NCBI GenBank assembly: GCA_946478895.1
Contig: CAMLDY010000066.1
Coordinates: 1-13,142, forward strand
Origin: an uncultured Gemmatimonadota bacterium
Lineage (GTDB): Bacteria; Gemmatimonadota; Gemmatimonadetes; Gemmatimonadales; Gemmatimonadaceae
Length of the DNA stretch: 13,142 nucleotides
Reading direction: 5' to 3'
Under the pieces are notes generated by a model. It was not told the origin of the DNA. It ran no database searches and worked only from the letters and a program-made list of their open reading frames with translations. This document shows, in pieces, positions 5,668 to 11,889 of this stretch. Made by a program: the position numbers and the translations under genes. Positions within the stretch are counted from its first letter, which is position 1. The number at the start of each line of letters is the position of its first letter.

Positions 5668-6975
5668 ATGAGACTCACACAATGCAAGGGAGTTCCTGTT
5701 CTAGCGCTGCTTGTCGTGCTGGGCGGCTGCGCCGACGCCGTGAGCCACACCGTCGCGCCTTCAGCCACCAAGGACATTACCGCGGCACCAGAAGCGCAGG
5801 CAGTGACTGAGGAGCGCGCGTCGCTCACCCAGATCGCACGGCTCATCGCGGAGTCGATGGACAATGAGCCGGCCCGCCAGCACCTCAAGCGCGACATGCG
5901 CGCCGCGCCATTCCGGGAGCACAAGCTCGAGCTCACATCGTATCTCACGTCGAAAGAGGGACGTGCGCTGCTCGACCGGATGTCAGCGCTTGGCGGCGGG
6001 GAGCAGCGGGTGCTTGCAATACTGTCGAAGATTCGGCCGCTCGAGTTCTACGTGCCTGTAGCGAGCCAGCGTGAGACGTGGACAGGCAAAGCAGACGTCC
6101 TCGTGGTCTCGCAGCTGGACGAATCAGAGCCGATCGTGTCTTTTGACGAGCGCGGACAAGCGGTCTCTCTCGACAGGAAAACTCCGCCCTCCCAGCCTGT
6201 TCTCTCGATCGTGCCGGTGGAGACCAACTTCCGGGCTCCGATGCCAGCGGCGACTTCCCGAAACGCGCGAGATCAGAACGGGCAGGCGATCGGCACTCTC
6301 GAGCCGCTCAAAATGAAGGGCTCAAACATGATCGCCTGCGACGAGACGTGTGGCGGTGGCGGCAGCGTTGGTGGAACCACATCGATTCCGCCGGGGCTGT
6401 ATCTCGAGTTCTCGCGGATTCTCGACATGAAGGAGCCATGGTTCCGTGGGGATCCGGAGATCGAGGTCCACATTCAGGGTCCGACCAGCACCGCGGCGCC
6501 GAACTACGGTGACGATCGCTCGTGCTCCGGTGAACACGCCGGCGACTATCGAAAGGTTTTCGATCAAAACGATGCTTTTTGGGAAGGCCGGGTGATGCTG
6601 TATTCGGAAGCAGAGGTGGTGGCATTCACCAACCAGTTCAAGGACGGCTTCCATGTCCTGTTCTGGGAAGACGACAACGACACCTGCACGTTGAAGCTTG
6701 ACACAAACACGCTCGTAGGTGTGTTGCAGTCCACCGCCAGCGCAACGGGAACTGTCGCGCTCAAGGTCCTTCCGACCGCAAACTGGGGACTCGTGGCTGC
6801 GGCATTCATCGGAACCTTCTTCTCGAGCGCGGGAACGTGGCTATTGACGAACGACGACTTCCTGGGCGTCGCAGTCGAGCAGACCGCCGCTGGCTATAGC
6901 TATCCCGGCAATACGCACGTAATAATGGACGGCAGGACTCTCAATGGCCGTGCGACCATCATCTACCACCACTAA
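5668..6975 (+). CDS. secreted lipoprotein of unknown function
   Basis: The 435-residue protein starts with a hydrophobic signal peptide ending in the lipobox VLGGC, with C21 the lipidation site. A basic, helical segment follows (about 45-125). Next is a strand-rich part with W128 in ETWTGKADVLVVSQLDE, then KTPPSQPVLSIVPVETNF (171-188). Residues 219-231 contain two cysteines (C224, C228) and a glycine cluster. The C-terminal half includes PPGLYLEFSRILDMKEPWFR (241-260) and GDPEIEVHIQGP, two further cysteines (C286, C340) and a small hydrophobic stretch (374-393). The four cysteines beyond the lipobox could form two disulfides outside the inner membrane. The layout recalls large uncharacterised secreted families such as DUF3103, but I cannot assign it. 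The strong ribosome binding site and the 12-bp gap to the next gene make it the first gene of an envelope operon. It is real coding sequence with unknown function. Confidence 0.85.
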   Translation: MRLTQCKGVPVLALLVVLGGCADAVSHTVAPSATKDITAAPEAQAVTEERASLTQIARLIAESMDNEPARQHLKRDMRAAPFREHKLELTSYLTSKEGRALLDRMSALGGGEQRVLAILSKIRPLEFYVPVASQRETWTGKADVLVVSQLDESEPIVSFDERGQAVSLDRKTPPSQPVLSIVPVETNFRAPMPAATSRNARDQNGQAIGTLEPLKMKGSNMIACDETCGGGGSVGGTTSIPPGLYLEFSRILDMKEPWFRGDPEIEVHIQGPTSTAAPNYGDDRSCSGEHAGDYRKVFDQNDAFWEGRVMLYSEAEVVAFTNQFKDGFHVLFWEDDNDTCTLKLDTNTLVGVLQSTASATGTVALKVLPTANWGLVAAAFIGTFFSSAGTWLLTNDDFLGVAVEQTAAGYSYPGNTHVIMDGRTLNGRATIIYHH

Positions 6976-6987
6976 CCGGAGTGTCTT

Positions 6988-7449
6988 ATGTCGCGGACGG
7001 TTCTTTGGATGCTCGCCGCGAGCGCGCTTGCCGCGAGCCCGACGAGTATGAGCGCACAGAGTACTTACGACAGCAACGCCTTACGACTCGATTCCAAGTT
7101 CGGCGATGTGAGAATCGTTCGCGGAGTGGAGGGGCCGGTGGTCGGCAAGATCGGTGTCTTCCGCGGCAGCGACGTCGCGAAGATCGTGGAGACCTCGCCG
7201 AGGGCGGTCACTGAAGCGCAGGAGTTCCAACGGAACTACCGGCCCGGAACGATTATCTTCGGGCTCGGGTTAGTCAGCCTGGGTGTGACTACCGGAATCT
7301 CCCAGATCCACGACGTGAATCGTGGCATCACGAGCGGGTTAATGCTGGCGACTTTTGGCCTGCTCACTTACGGCGGGGGCCGACTCGAGCGCGCGTACAA
7401 CGCGCTCTCCCGTTCGATATGGTGGTACAATCGGGATCTGAGTCAGTAA
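6988..7449 (+). CDS. small exported membrane protein with C-terminal WWYNR motif (paralogue 1)
   Basis: I do not recognise this 153-residue protein. It has a Sec-type signal peptide, with probable cleavage after SMSA (residue 23). Then come YDSNALRLDSKFGDVRI (27-43), GVFRGSDV and SPRAVTEAQEF. Two hydrophobic helices (about 87-105 and 114-130) follow, and it ends YNALSRSIWWYNRDLSQ. The next gene encodes a paralogue with the same order of motifs: YDS-x-AL, FRG-x-DV, SPRAV-x-EA-x-x-F, two helices, and YSALSRAFWWYNRELSR. The charged N-terminal domain is probably exported, with the C-terminus held near the membrane. GGAG (6978-6981) lies 6 nt before the ATG, and the lipoprotein gene stops 12 bp upstream, so the genes are co-transcribed. 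Function is unknown; an envelope structural or sensing role is only a guess. Confidence 0.82.
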   Translation: MSRTVLWMLAASALAASPTSMSAQSTYDSNALRLDSKFGDVRIVRGVEGPVVGKIGVFRGSDVAKIVETSPRAVTEAQEFQRNYRPGTIIFGLGLVSLGVTTGISQIHDVNRGITSGLMLATFGLLTYGGGRLERAYNALSRSIWWYNRDLSQ

Positions 7450-7464
7450 CTGAACCGTTGTAAT

Positions 7465-7516
7465 CCTCGGCTCGCTCAAATCGTCTCTAGGGGGATGGTT
7501 TGAGCGATCCCCGAGG
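7465..7516 (+). promoter_or_regulatory. intercistronic hairpin covering the ribosome binding site of paralogue 2
   Basis: CCTCGG (7465-7470) pairs with CCGAGG (7511-7516), and CGCTCAAA (7473-7480) pairs with TTTGAGCG (7499-7506). This leaves a small internal loop and an 18-nt apical loop. The 3' arm ends in GAGG (7513-7516), the Shine-Dalgarno 5 nt before ATG 7522, so folding would mask it. No T-tract follows, so it is not a classical terminator. It could adjust the ratio of the two paralogues, act as an RNA switch, or protect or process the mRNA. Confidence 0.55.
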
Positions 7517-7521
7517 TTCAT

Positions 7522-8067
7522 ATGAAGTCGAGATTTTTCAGCGCGCTTGCACTCGGCGCTCTTCTAATTGCCGCTCCGGCCGCGGCCCAGCAGTCCGGCC
7601 ATATCGTCGCCCAGGGCGCATCGACGGCCAAAACAGGAACTACCGCCAGCGCCAGCCCGGCGCCCGCCGCTGATTCCTCGCGCCGCTATGACTCGCAGGC
7701 ACTGAGGTTCGAGTCGCGATGGGGCAGTGCCGACATCAAACGAGGCACGGACGGCGTCGCGGTCGGCACCGTTGGCTGGTTTCGCGGCATCGACGTCGAG
7801 CGGCTCGTTGCACCGTCGCCGCGGGCCGTCGCCGAGGCGCGGAGCTTCAAGACCGACAACTTCCGTGGATCGCTCGCGAGCGCTGCCGGCGCGATGACAC
7901 TCATCACCGGCATCGTCGTCACCAGCAACAGCTCCAACAACGCCGCGAGCCCGGTGCTCATCATTCTCGGGGTTGGCGGAATCGCCTGGGGTGCGCAACA
8001 CCTGCAGCTCGGCTACTCGGCTCTGTCGCGCGCGTTCTGGTGGTACAACCGGGAGCTAAGCCGGTAA
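7522..8067 (+). CDS. small exported membrane protein with C-terminal WWYNR motif (paralogue 2)
   Basis: This 181-residue paralogue of the upstream gene has a clear signal peptide (KSRFFSALALGALLIAAPAA, cleavage near AAA|QQ at 22-23). A 30-residue Ala/Ser/Thr/Pro/Gln-rich linker (about 23-52) is absent from paralogue 1. Then come RRYDSQALRFESRWGSADI, VGWFRGIDVERLV, SPRAVAEARSF, two hydrophobic segments (about 117-133 and 143-158) and YSALSRAFWWYNRELSR. The shared motifs and adjacency indicate tandem duplication followed by strong divergence, mostly in the helices and linker. The start follows GAGG with 5-nt spacing, inside the 3' arm of a hairpin. It is the last gene of the rightward group, and a strong inverted repeat begins 32 bp after its stop. 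The family is unknown to me; the tryptophan pair and conserved charges near the C-terminus suggest an interface or membrane-surface site. Confidence 0.82.
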   Translation: MKSRFFSALALGALLIAAPAAAQQSGHIVAQGASTAKTGTTASASPAPAADSSRRYDSQALRFESRWGSADIKRGTDGVAVGTVGWFRGIDVERLVAPSPRAVAEARSFKTDNFRGSLASAAGAMTLITGIVVTSNSSNNAASPVLIILGVGGIAWGAQHLQLGYSALSRAFWWYNRELSR

Positions 8068-8070
8068 CAT

Positions 8071-8134
8071 CTCGGGGTATCGAGCACGTCGTTTCAACTG
8101 GCAATTACAAAACAAAAGCACGGAGCTGTAAGCG
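8071..8134 (+). repeat. interspersed repeat unit R2 (left arm)
   Basis: CTCGGGGTAT (8071-8080) and the box starting ACAAAACAAAAGCACGGAGC (8107-8126), then TGTAAGCG, are spaced by 26 nt. The unit matches R1 at 5333-5394 in the same orientation and R3 (8201-8263) in inverted orientation. It starts 3 bp after the stop of paralogue 2. Confidence 0.7.
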
Positions 8135-8235
8135 GGACAGCGGCTAAGCCAGCAGCAACCGAACTTGCCGGGGGAGGAGCCCCATGCAGCCTGCTTACCA
8201 AGCTTACGGCTCCGTGCTTTTGTTTTGTAATTGCC
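8100..8235. terminator. bidirectional terminator-like inverted repeat with a 34-bp stem
   Basis: Arms 8100-8133 and 8202-8235 are complementary at 33 of 34 positions, and the one mismatch becomes a G-U pair in the rightward RNA. The loop is 68 nt. GC-rich AGCACGGAGC / GCTCCGTGCT is flanked on the outside by TTTTGTTTTG in each reading direction, giving a U-rich tract for transcripts from either side. It sits between convergent genes: paralogue 2 stops at 8067 and the DUF4349 gene at 8238. It fits intrinsic termination from both sides. The long loop and stem are unusual for a simple terminator. Confidence 0.8.
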
Positions 8236-8263
8236 CGCTACGCGGCCGAGTCCATACCCCGAG
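8201..8263 (-). repeat. interspersed repeat unit R3 (right arm)
   Basis: Read on the minus strand it repeats unit R2: CTCGGGGTAT (8254-8263), then after 25 nt the ACAAAACAAAAGCACGGAGC box (8209-8228) and CGTAAGC. Its first box overlaps the last codons of the DUF4349 gene (KSRGMDSAA), whose stop is at 8238-8240. The repeat therefore either contributes the coding end or matches it by chance. Confidence 0.6.
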
Positions 8264-9206
8264 ACTTCCAGTGGCGGTACCCAATCCAGCCGCCAACGCC
8301 AAGCAATCCGAGCGGAATCAGAATTCCGAGCGATGCAATCAGCGCGGCCAGCAGGCCGACGAAATTGTCCCACGCCCGACGAACCGCCGCGCCGATTGGA
8401 TTTTCGCCCGGCTCGTTCCCCAGGATTGGGGCCGGCTCGTGAGCGGTGATGCTTAGAGTGCTCATTGCGGCTCTCGAGCTCAGGTAGCGCAAGCGGCCCT
8501 CGTAACGCTCGATTTCCTCGCGCACCCGCGCCAGCTCTCGCTCGACACGCAGCACTTCGTCGAGTTTGCCGGTGCGATTGGCGAGCAGATTGATCAGGCG
8601 TTCCTCGAGTCTCTTCGCGTTCGTCACGCGAGCGCTGATATCCACGTACTCCTCGCCCACATCCTGCGCGCTCGAATTCACGGTCTCGACCTTCCCAATC
8701 GCCGACAACGAGCTGACGGCTTCATCGTATTTCGCCGACGGGATCTTGATCTCGAGCGTCGCCTGACGAATCTGATCTTTACCACCGCTCACCGCGGAGT
8801 TCGCCACGTATCCGCCGACCTGTATCGCCAGCTGTCGAATCCTGAGCACCGCGGCGTCCACCTTCTGGACCTCGATGAACGCCTGGCCGGTGCGAATGAC
8901 CATCAGCGTGGCACCGGTGGCGGCGTCGTTGATCTGAAACTGGTCTGTCGACGGGGACGCGGACAGCCCCACCGCATCCTCGGCGATGGATTCATTCGCG
9001 ACTCCGGTGGCGATTCCCATCGGAGCTGAAGGCGGCGACGGCGGGGGTCCGGCGCTCTGCGATGCGACTGACGTGACGGTGGGCACGGCCATCGTCTTGA
9101 ACGCGGCGACGGAGCCGGCGGAGGTGCTGTCGGCCGCGACGCTTTCGCTGCGGCGACATCCCGCGACTAGTACGGCGGCGAATGAAATGAAGTGGATTGC
9201 TCTCAT
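8238..9206 (-). CDS. DUF4349 domain lipoprotein
   Basis: The 322-residue protein has a signal peptide with lipobox VAGC (C17), followed by a low-complexity Ser/Ala/Pro linker to about residue 95. The DUF4349 domain starts at about 102 (MVIRTGQAFIEVQKVDAAV, then IRQLAIQVGGYVANS and LEIKIPSAKYDEAVSSLSAI). EEYVDISARVTNAKRLEERL and the following VLRVERELARVREEIERYEG form a likely coiled coil (about 190-240). The end is one membrane helix (about 283-309) and a short basic tail. The family is a widespread envelope protein of unknown biochemical function, usually with this lipoprotein/coiled-coil/C-terminal-helix order, so both ends may be membrane-attached. ATG 9206 is the only sensible start: no other start codon lies in frame before the upstream stop. 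It directly follows a strong palindrome, and the nearest AAGGAG is 18 nt away inside that palindrome. It is downstream of ybdD by 116 bp and may be read separately. Confidence 0.88.
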   Translation of the reverse strand: MRAIHFISFAAVLVAGCRRSESVAADSTSAGSVAAFKTMAVPTVTSVASQSAGPPPSPPSAPMGIATGVANESIAEDAVGLSASPSTDQFQINDAATGATLMVIRTGQAFIEVQKVDAAVLRIRQLAIQVGGYVANSAVSGGKDQIRQATLEIKIPSAKYDEAVSSLSAIGKVETVNSSAQDVGEEYVDISARVTNAKRLEERLINLLANRTGKLDEVLRVERELARVREEIERYEGRLRYLSSRAAMSTLSITAHEPAPILGNEPGENPIGAAVRRAWDNFVGLLAALIASLGILIPLGLLGVGGWIGYRHWKSRGMDSAA

Positions 9207-9207
9207 G

Positions 9208-9251
9208 TCGGGCTCGGTTGGAGTCTCCTTGGAGACGTCGACCGAGCCCGA
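9208..9251 (-). promoter_or_regulatory. 44-bp near-palindrome abutting the DUF4349 start codon
   Basis: The outer arms TCGGGCTCGGT (9208-9218) and ACCGAGCCCGA (9241-9251) are perfectly complementary. After a 4x4 internal loop, GTCTCC (9223-9228) pairs with GGAGAC (9231-9236). On the minus strand the structure ends 1 nt before ATG 9206, and its apex carries AAGGAG. It could be an RNA hairpin controlling translation, or a dimeric operator in DNA. There is no T-tract, so it is not an intrinsic terminator. Confidence 0.6.
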
Positions 9252-9279
9252 TCATGCACATCTACTGGTTCACTGTCGG

Positions 9280-9317
9280 CAGGCCGCGGGGCGCCACCCC
9301 GTAATTCCTGCGGCCTG
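9280..9317 (-). terminator. inverted repeat just after ybdD
   Basis: CAGGCCGC (9280-9287) pairs with GCGGCCTG (9310-9317), with an inner GGGG/CCCC stem (9288-9291 with 9297-9300) and a 9-nt bulge. It begins 6 nt after the ybdD stop. No U-run follows in the leftward RNA, so it may slow polymerase, support factor-dependent termination or protect the 3' end rather than act as a full intrinsic terminator. Confidence 0.4.
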
Positions 9318-9322
9318 GGCGG

Positions 9323-9517
9323 TCAGCAGCACTTCGATCCGGCGCGACTATATCGGTCGTTGAGGCGAGTATGCCGGAACTCGGTCTCGCTCATCACCCG
9401 GTCGCCGGGATGCGCCGATCGCATGTGGGCGAGATAGCGCTCGTAGTCGGGGAATCCCAGCACTGCCCTGATCGCCGAGCCGGCGCGCGCGAATACGTTG
9501 AAGATGTAGGTGATCAT
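9323..9517 (-). CDS. ybdD: YbdD/YjiX-family small protein (CstA partner)
   Basis: The 64-residue protein matches the YbdD/YjiX (DUF466) pattern along its whole length. It has a short helix with RAGSAIRAVLG, the core FPDYERYLAHMRSAHPGD, EFRHTRLNDRYSR, and the invariant C-terminal cysteine pair (SKCC). The length is normal. Members are encoded beside cstA or btsT and are thought to be partners needed for transport by these carriers; this is family knowledge. Its ATG (9515-9517) overlaps the TGA of the peptidase gene (9514-9516) as ATGA, so translation is probably coupled to the peptidase. cstA lies beyond the peptidase gene rather than directly upstream, which is unusual. A hairpin follows the stop by 6 nt, probably ending the operon. 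Confidence 0.9.
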   Translation of the reverse strand: MITYIFNVFARAGSAIRAVLGFPDYERYLAHMRSAHPGDRVMSETEFRHTRLNDRYSRAGSKCC

Positions 9518-11844
9518 CGGGAAGATGTGCGAGTCGGCAGGTATCGCTCGAAGAGCTCGAAGATGCGGCGGTACTCGTCAGCCCACGACGACGGCCGCTC
9601 GAACGCGTGGTTCTCTACCGGATACACAGCCAGCTCCCAACGCGTCTTGCCCAGCTCGATCAGTCTTTGGGTGAGTCTTACGATATCCTGGAAGTGGACG
9701 TTGGTGTCGGCCATCCCGTGCGCCATCAGCAACGGGTCCTGCAACCCTTCCGCAAAGTAGATAGGAGACGACTGCCGGTAGGCCAAAGTATCGTTCTGGG
9801 GCAGGTTGAGAATCTCCGAGGTGTAGCCCTGGTTGTAGTGGGCCCAGTCGGTCACGCTGCGGAGTGCCGCTCCGGCGCCGAAGTGCGGCGATTCCGTGAA
9901 CAGCGCCATCAGTGTTATGAACCCGCCGTAGCTCCCGCCGTAGATCCCGATGTGCTTGGGATCAACGCCAATCGTCTGGACCAGATACTTCGACGCATCG
10001 ACCTGGTCCTGCAGATCGCGGCCGCCCATGTGCCGGTAGATCGCCGTCCGCCAGTCGCGACCGTAGCCGTCAGAGCCGCGGTAGTCTAGATCCAGAACGG
10101 TGTAGCCCTTCGACGCGAGAAACTGATTGAACATGTACTCGCGCGGATACTCCGACCAGAAATTGCCGACGTTGTGCAGGTAGCCCGCGCCGTGCACGAA
10201 AATCACCGCGGCGCCGTTCGGCTGAGCGTGCATGTCGCTGGGCCGATAGATGTGCGCCGGAACCTTGATTCCGTCCGACGCGGGAATCATCACGATCTCC
10301 GGCACGATCCACGGAAACGACAGCCACTCCGCGCTCGGCGACACCGTAAGCTGCGACATCTCGGCGCCGGCTTGATTGCGCATCAGGAACAGATCGGGCG
10401 GACGATTGACGTATGAGTACACGTCGGCGACGAGCTTGCCGTCGGGTGAGACGACGCCCTGATGCCGTCCCGATTTCGTCGTGATGCGCTCCATCGAGCC
10501 GCCGGCGGTGGGCATCCGATACAGCTGCTGCTCGAAAGGCGACACCTGGCTCGTATGGAGGTAGAAGAACCGCTCGTCGGGCGAGGGGTCAACATCGCGC
10601 ACCTCCCACTTGCCGCGGGTGAGTTGCTGACGTCCGGTGCCATCCGGCGCGACGGTGTAGAGATGGGAAAAGCCATCGGCCTCGGAGACGTACCAGATTC
10701 GACCGGCTCCCGCGCCGTACCAGCCGCCGCAGGTGGCGCACGGTCCGCCGATCCAGGCGCTGTCATGCTCGGCCTCGAGGGTGGTGATCTTCGCGCCCGG
10801 ATCGACGACTTCGAGGTAGCGGTTCTTGTTGTCACCGCTGTACGCGTAGAAGGCGGCGCGCGTTCCAGCGTCGTTCCAGCCGAGTAGCTCGTACGCGCCG
10901 GTCGTCGTGTCCGCGGGGAATGGCTTGAGCCAGGTGACGTTCGCGGCCGGGAGACTGATGACCGCAATTCGTCCGCGCTGCTCGGTGTCACCGACCTTGG
11001 TGCGACCGCGGAGCTCCTCGGTGTAGCCGCTCCGGGTGACGTAGACCGGGATCTCCGAAGTTCGATTGCCGCTCGCCGGCGTACGGGTAGTGACGAGAAG
11101 CGTGGTTCCAGCAGGCGACACCGAGAAATCCGATACCTGCTCGCCGGTTTGCAGATAGACCGGTTTGATGCCGAGTGAATCGCGCAGCATTCGGTCCGCG
11201 CGCGCGATACTGTCGGCGCGAATGCGATCACGAATCGCCTCGAACAGGTCGCGTTGCTGCTGCTCGAGTCGCCCGCGCTGGCCTGCTGCCTTCGATGAAT
11301 CGGTGGGCGCGGGACCCTGTCGGATATCGGTCAGCTGGCGCAGAAATCCCGAGGTGAGATCGATGCCGTAGATGTTGTTATTCCGAACGAAAAACACTTC
11401 GCGGTCGTTGAGTGAGAACTCGGGGTTCCGCTCCGCATCGACTGTTTGAGTGAGTCGCCGCGTCGTGCCAGTGGTGAGATCGTTGATGTAGAGATCGCCG
11501 TTGAAGTCGACGACGGTGTAGCGGCCGTTGTGGGAGCGTTCTCCATCGGAGAACCTCGCCCCGGTGGTGTCGGCCTGACGGATCGACACTCGCTCGGGCT
11601 TGGCTCCAGGCACCGCACGCACCCGAAATTGCTGTGGACGCTCGCGCCAATCGGTGCCGGGCTCGAGCCAGGTGAAGTAAATCCACTTGCTGTCGGCGCT
11701 CCACCGAACGTTGTCCGGTTGACGGCCGTACAGCTCGGGGCCGCGCATGATGTTCCTGATCGAGAAGTCGAACGGCGCCGATGAGGTCTGCGCCATCGCC
11801 GGAATCATGGGTGCGAAGATCAGAAGCGCGAAAATCTTTTTCAT
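9514..11844 (-). CDS. exported S9-family (prolyl oligopeptidase/DPP-IV-like) serine peptidase
   Basis: The 776-residue protein starts with a signal peptide (MKKIFALLIFAPMIPAMA, cleavage near residue 18), so it acts in the periplasm or outside. Residues about 40-505 form a WD-like beta-propeller, with repeats such as VRWSADSKWIYFTW, PEFSLNDREVFFVR and VDPSPDERFFYLHTS. A charged helical insertion occurs at about 174-225. The C-terminal alpha/beta hydrolase domain has HGAGY (551-555, oxyanion region), GSDGYGRDW, and the nucleophile elbow GGSYGG with S638. D713 (GMADTNVHF) and H746 (ENHAFE) complete the triad. The family cleaves short peptides, often after proline or releasing N-terminal dipeptides. 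The only two cysteines are C369 and C372 (CATC). It lies 45 bp after cstA and overlaps ybdD by ATGA, so it is in the same operon and may feed peptides to the transporter. No clear Shine-Dalgarno precedes the ATG. Confidence 0.93.
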   Translation of the reverse strand: MKKIFALLIFAPMIPAMAQTSSAPFDFSIRNIMRGPELYGRQPDNVRWSADSKWIYFTWLEPGTDWRERPQQFRVRAVPGAKPERVSIRQADTTGARFSDGERSHNGRYTVVDFNGDLYINDLTTGTTRRLTQTVDAERNPEFSLNDREVFFVRNNNIYGIDLTSGFLRQLTDIRQGPAPTDSSKAAGQRGRLEQQQRDLFEAIRDRIRADSIARADRMLRDSLGIKPVYLQTGEQVSDFSVSPAGTTLLVTTRTPASGNRTSEIPVYVTRSGYTEELRGRTKVGDTEQRGRIAVISLPAANVTWLKPFPADTTTGAYELLGWNDAGTRAAFYAYSGDNKNRYLEVVDPGAKITTLEAEHDSAWIGGPCATCGGWYGAGAGRIWYVSEADGFSHLYTVAPDGTGRQQLTRGKWEVRDVDPSPDERFFYLHTSQVSPFEQQLYRMPTAGGSMERITTKSGRHQGVVSPDGKLVADVYSYVNRPPDLFLMRNQAGAEMSQLTVSPSAEWLSFPWIVPEIVMIPASDGIKVPAHIYRPSDMHAQPNGAAVIFVHGAGYLHNVGNFWSEYPREYMFNQFLASKGYTVLDLDYRGSDGYGRDWRTAIYRHMGGRDLQDQVDASKYLVQTIGVDPKHIGIYGGSYGGFITLMALFTESPHFGAGAALRSVTDWAHYNQGYTSEILNLPQNDTLAYRQSSPIYFAEGLQDPLLMAHGMADTNVHFQDIVRLTQRLIELGKTRWELAVYPVENHAFERPSSWADEYRRIFELFERYLPTRTSSR

Positions 11845-11889
11845 TGGGATTGTGAAGGTGGAATTACGATCGCCCGTAACTGTGAGGCA

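Noticed and set aside
8056..8373. Open frames crossing the large inverted repeat on both strands
   Set aside because: They read the repeat sequence itself, begin inside neighbouring genes in other frames and have no start signals.
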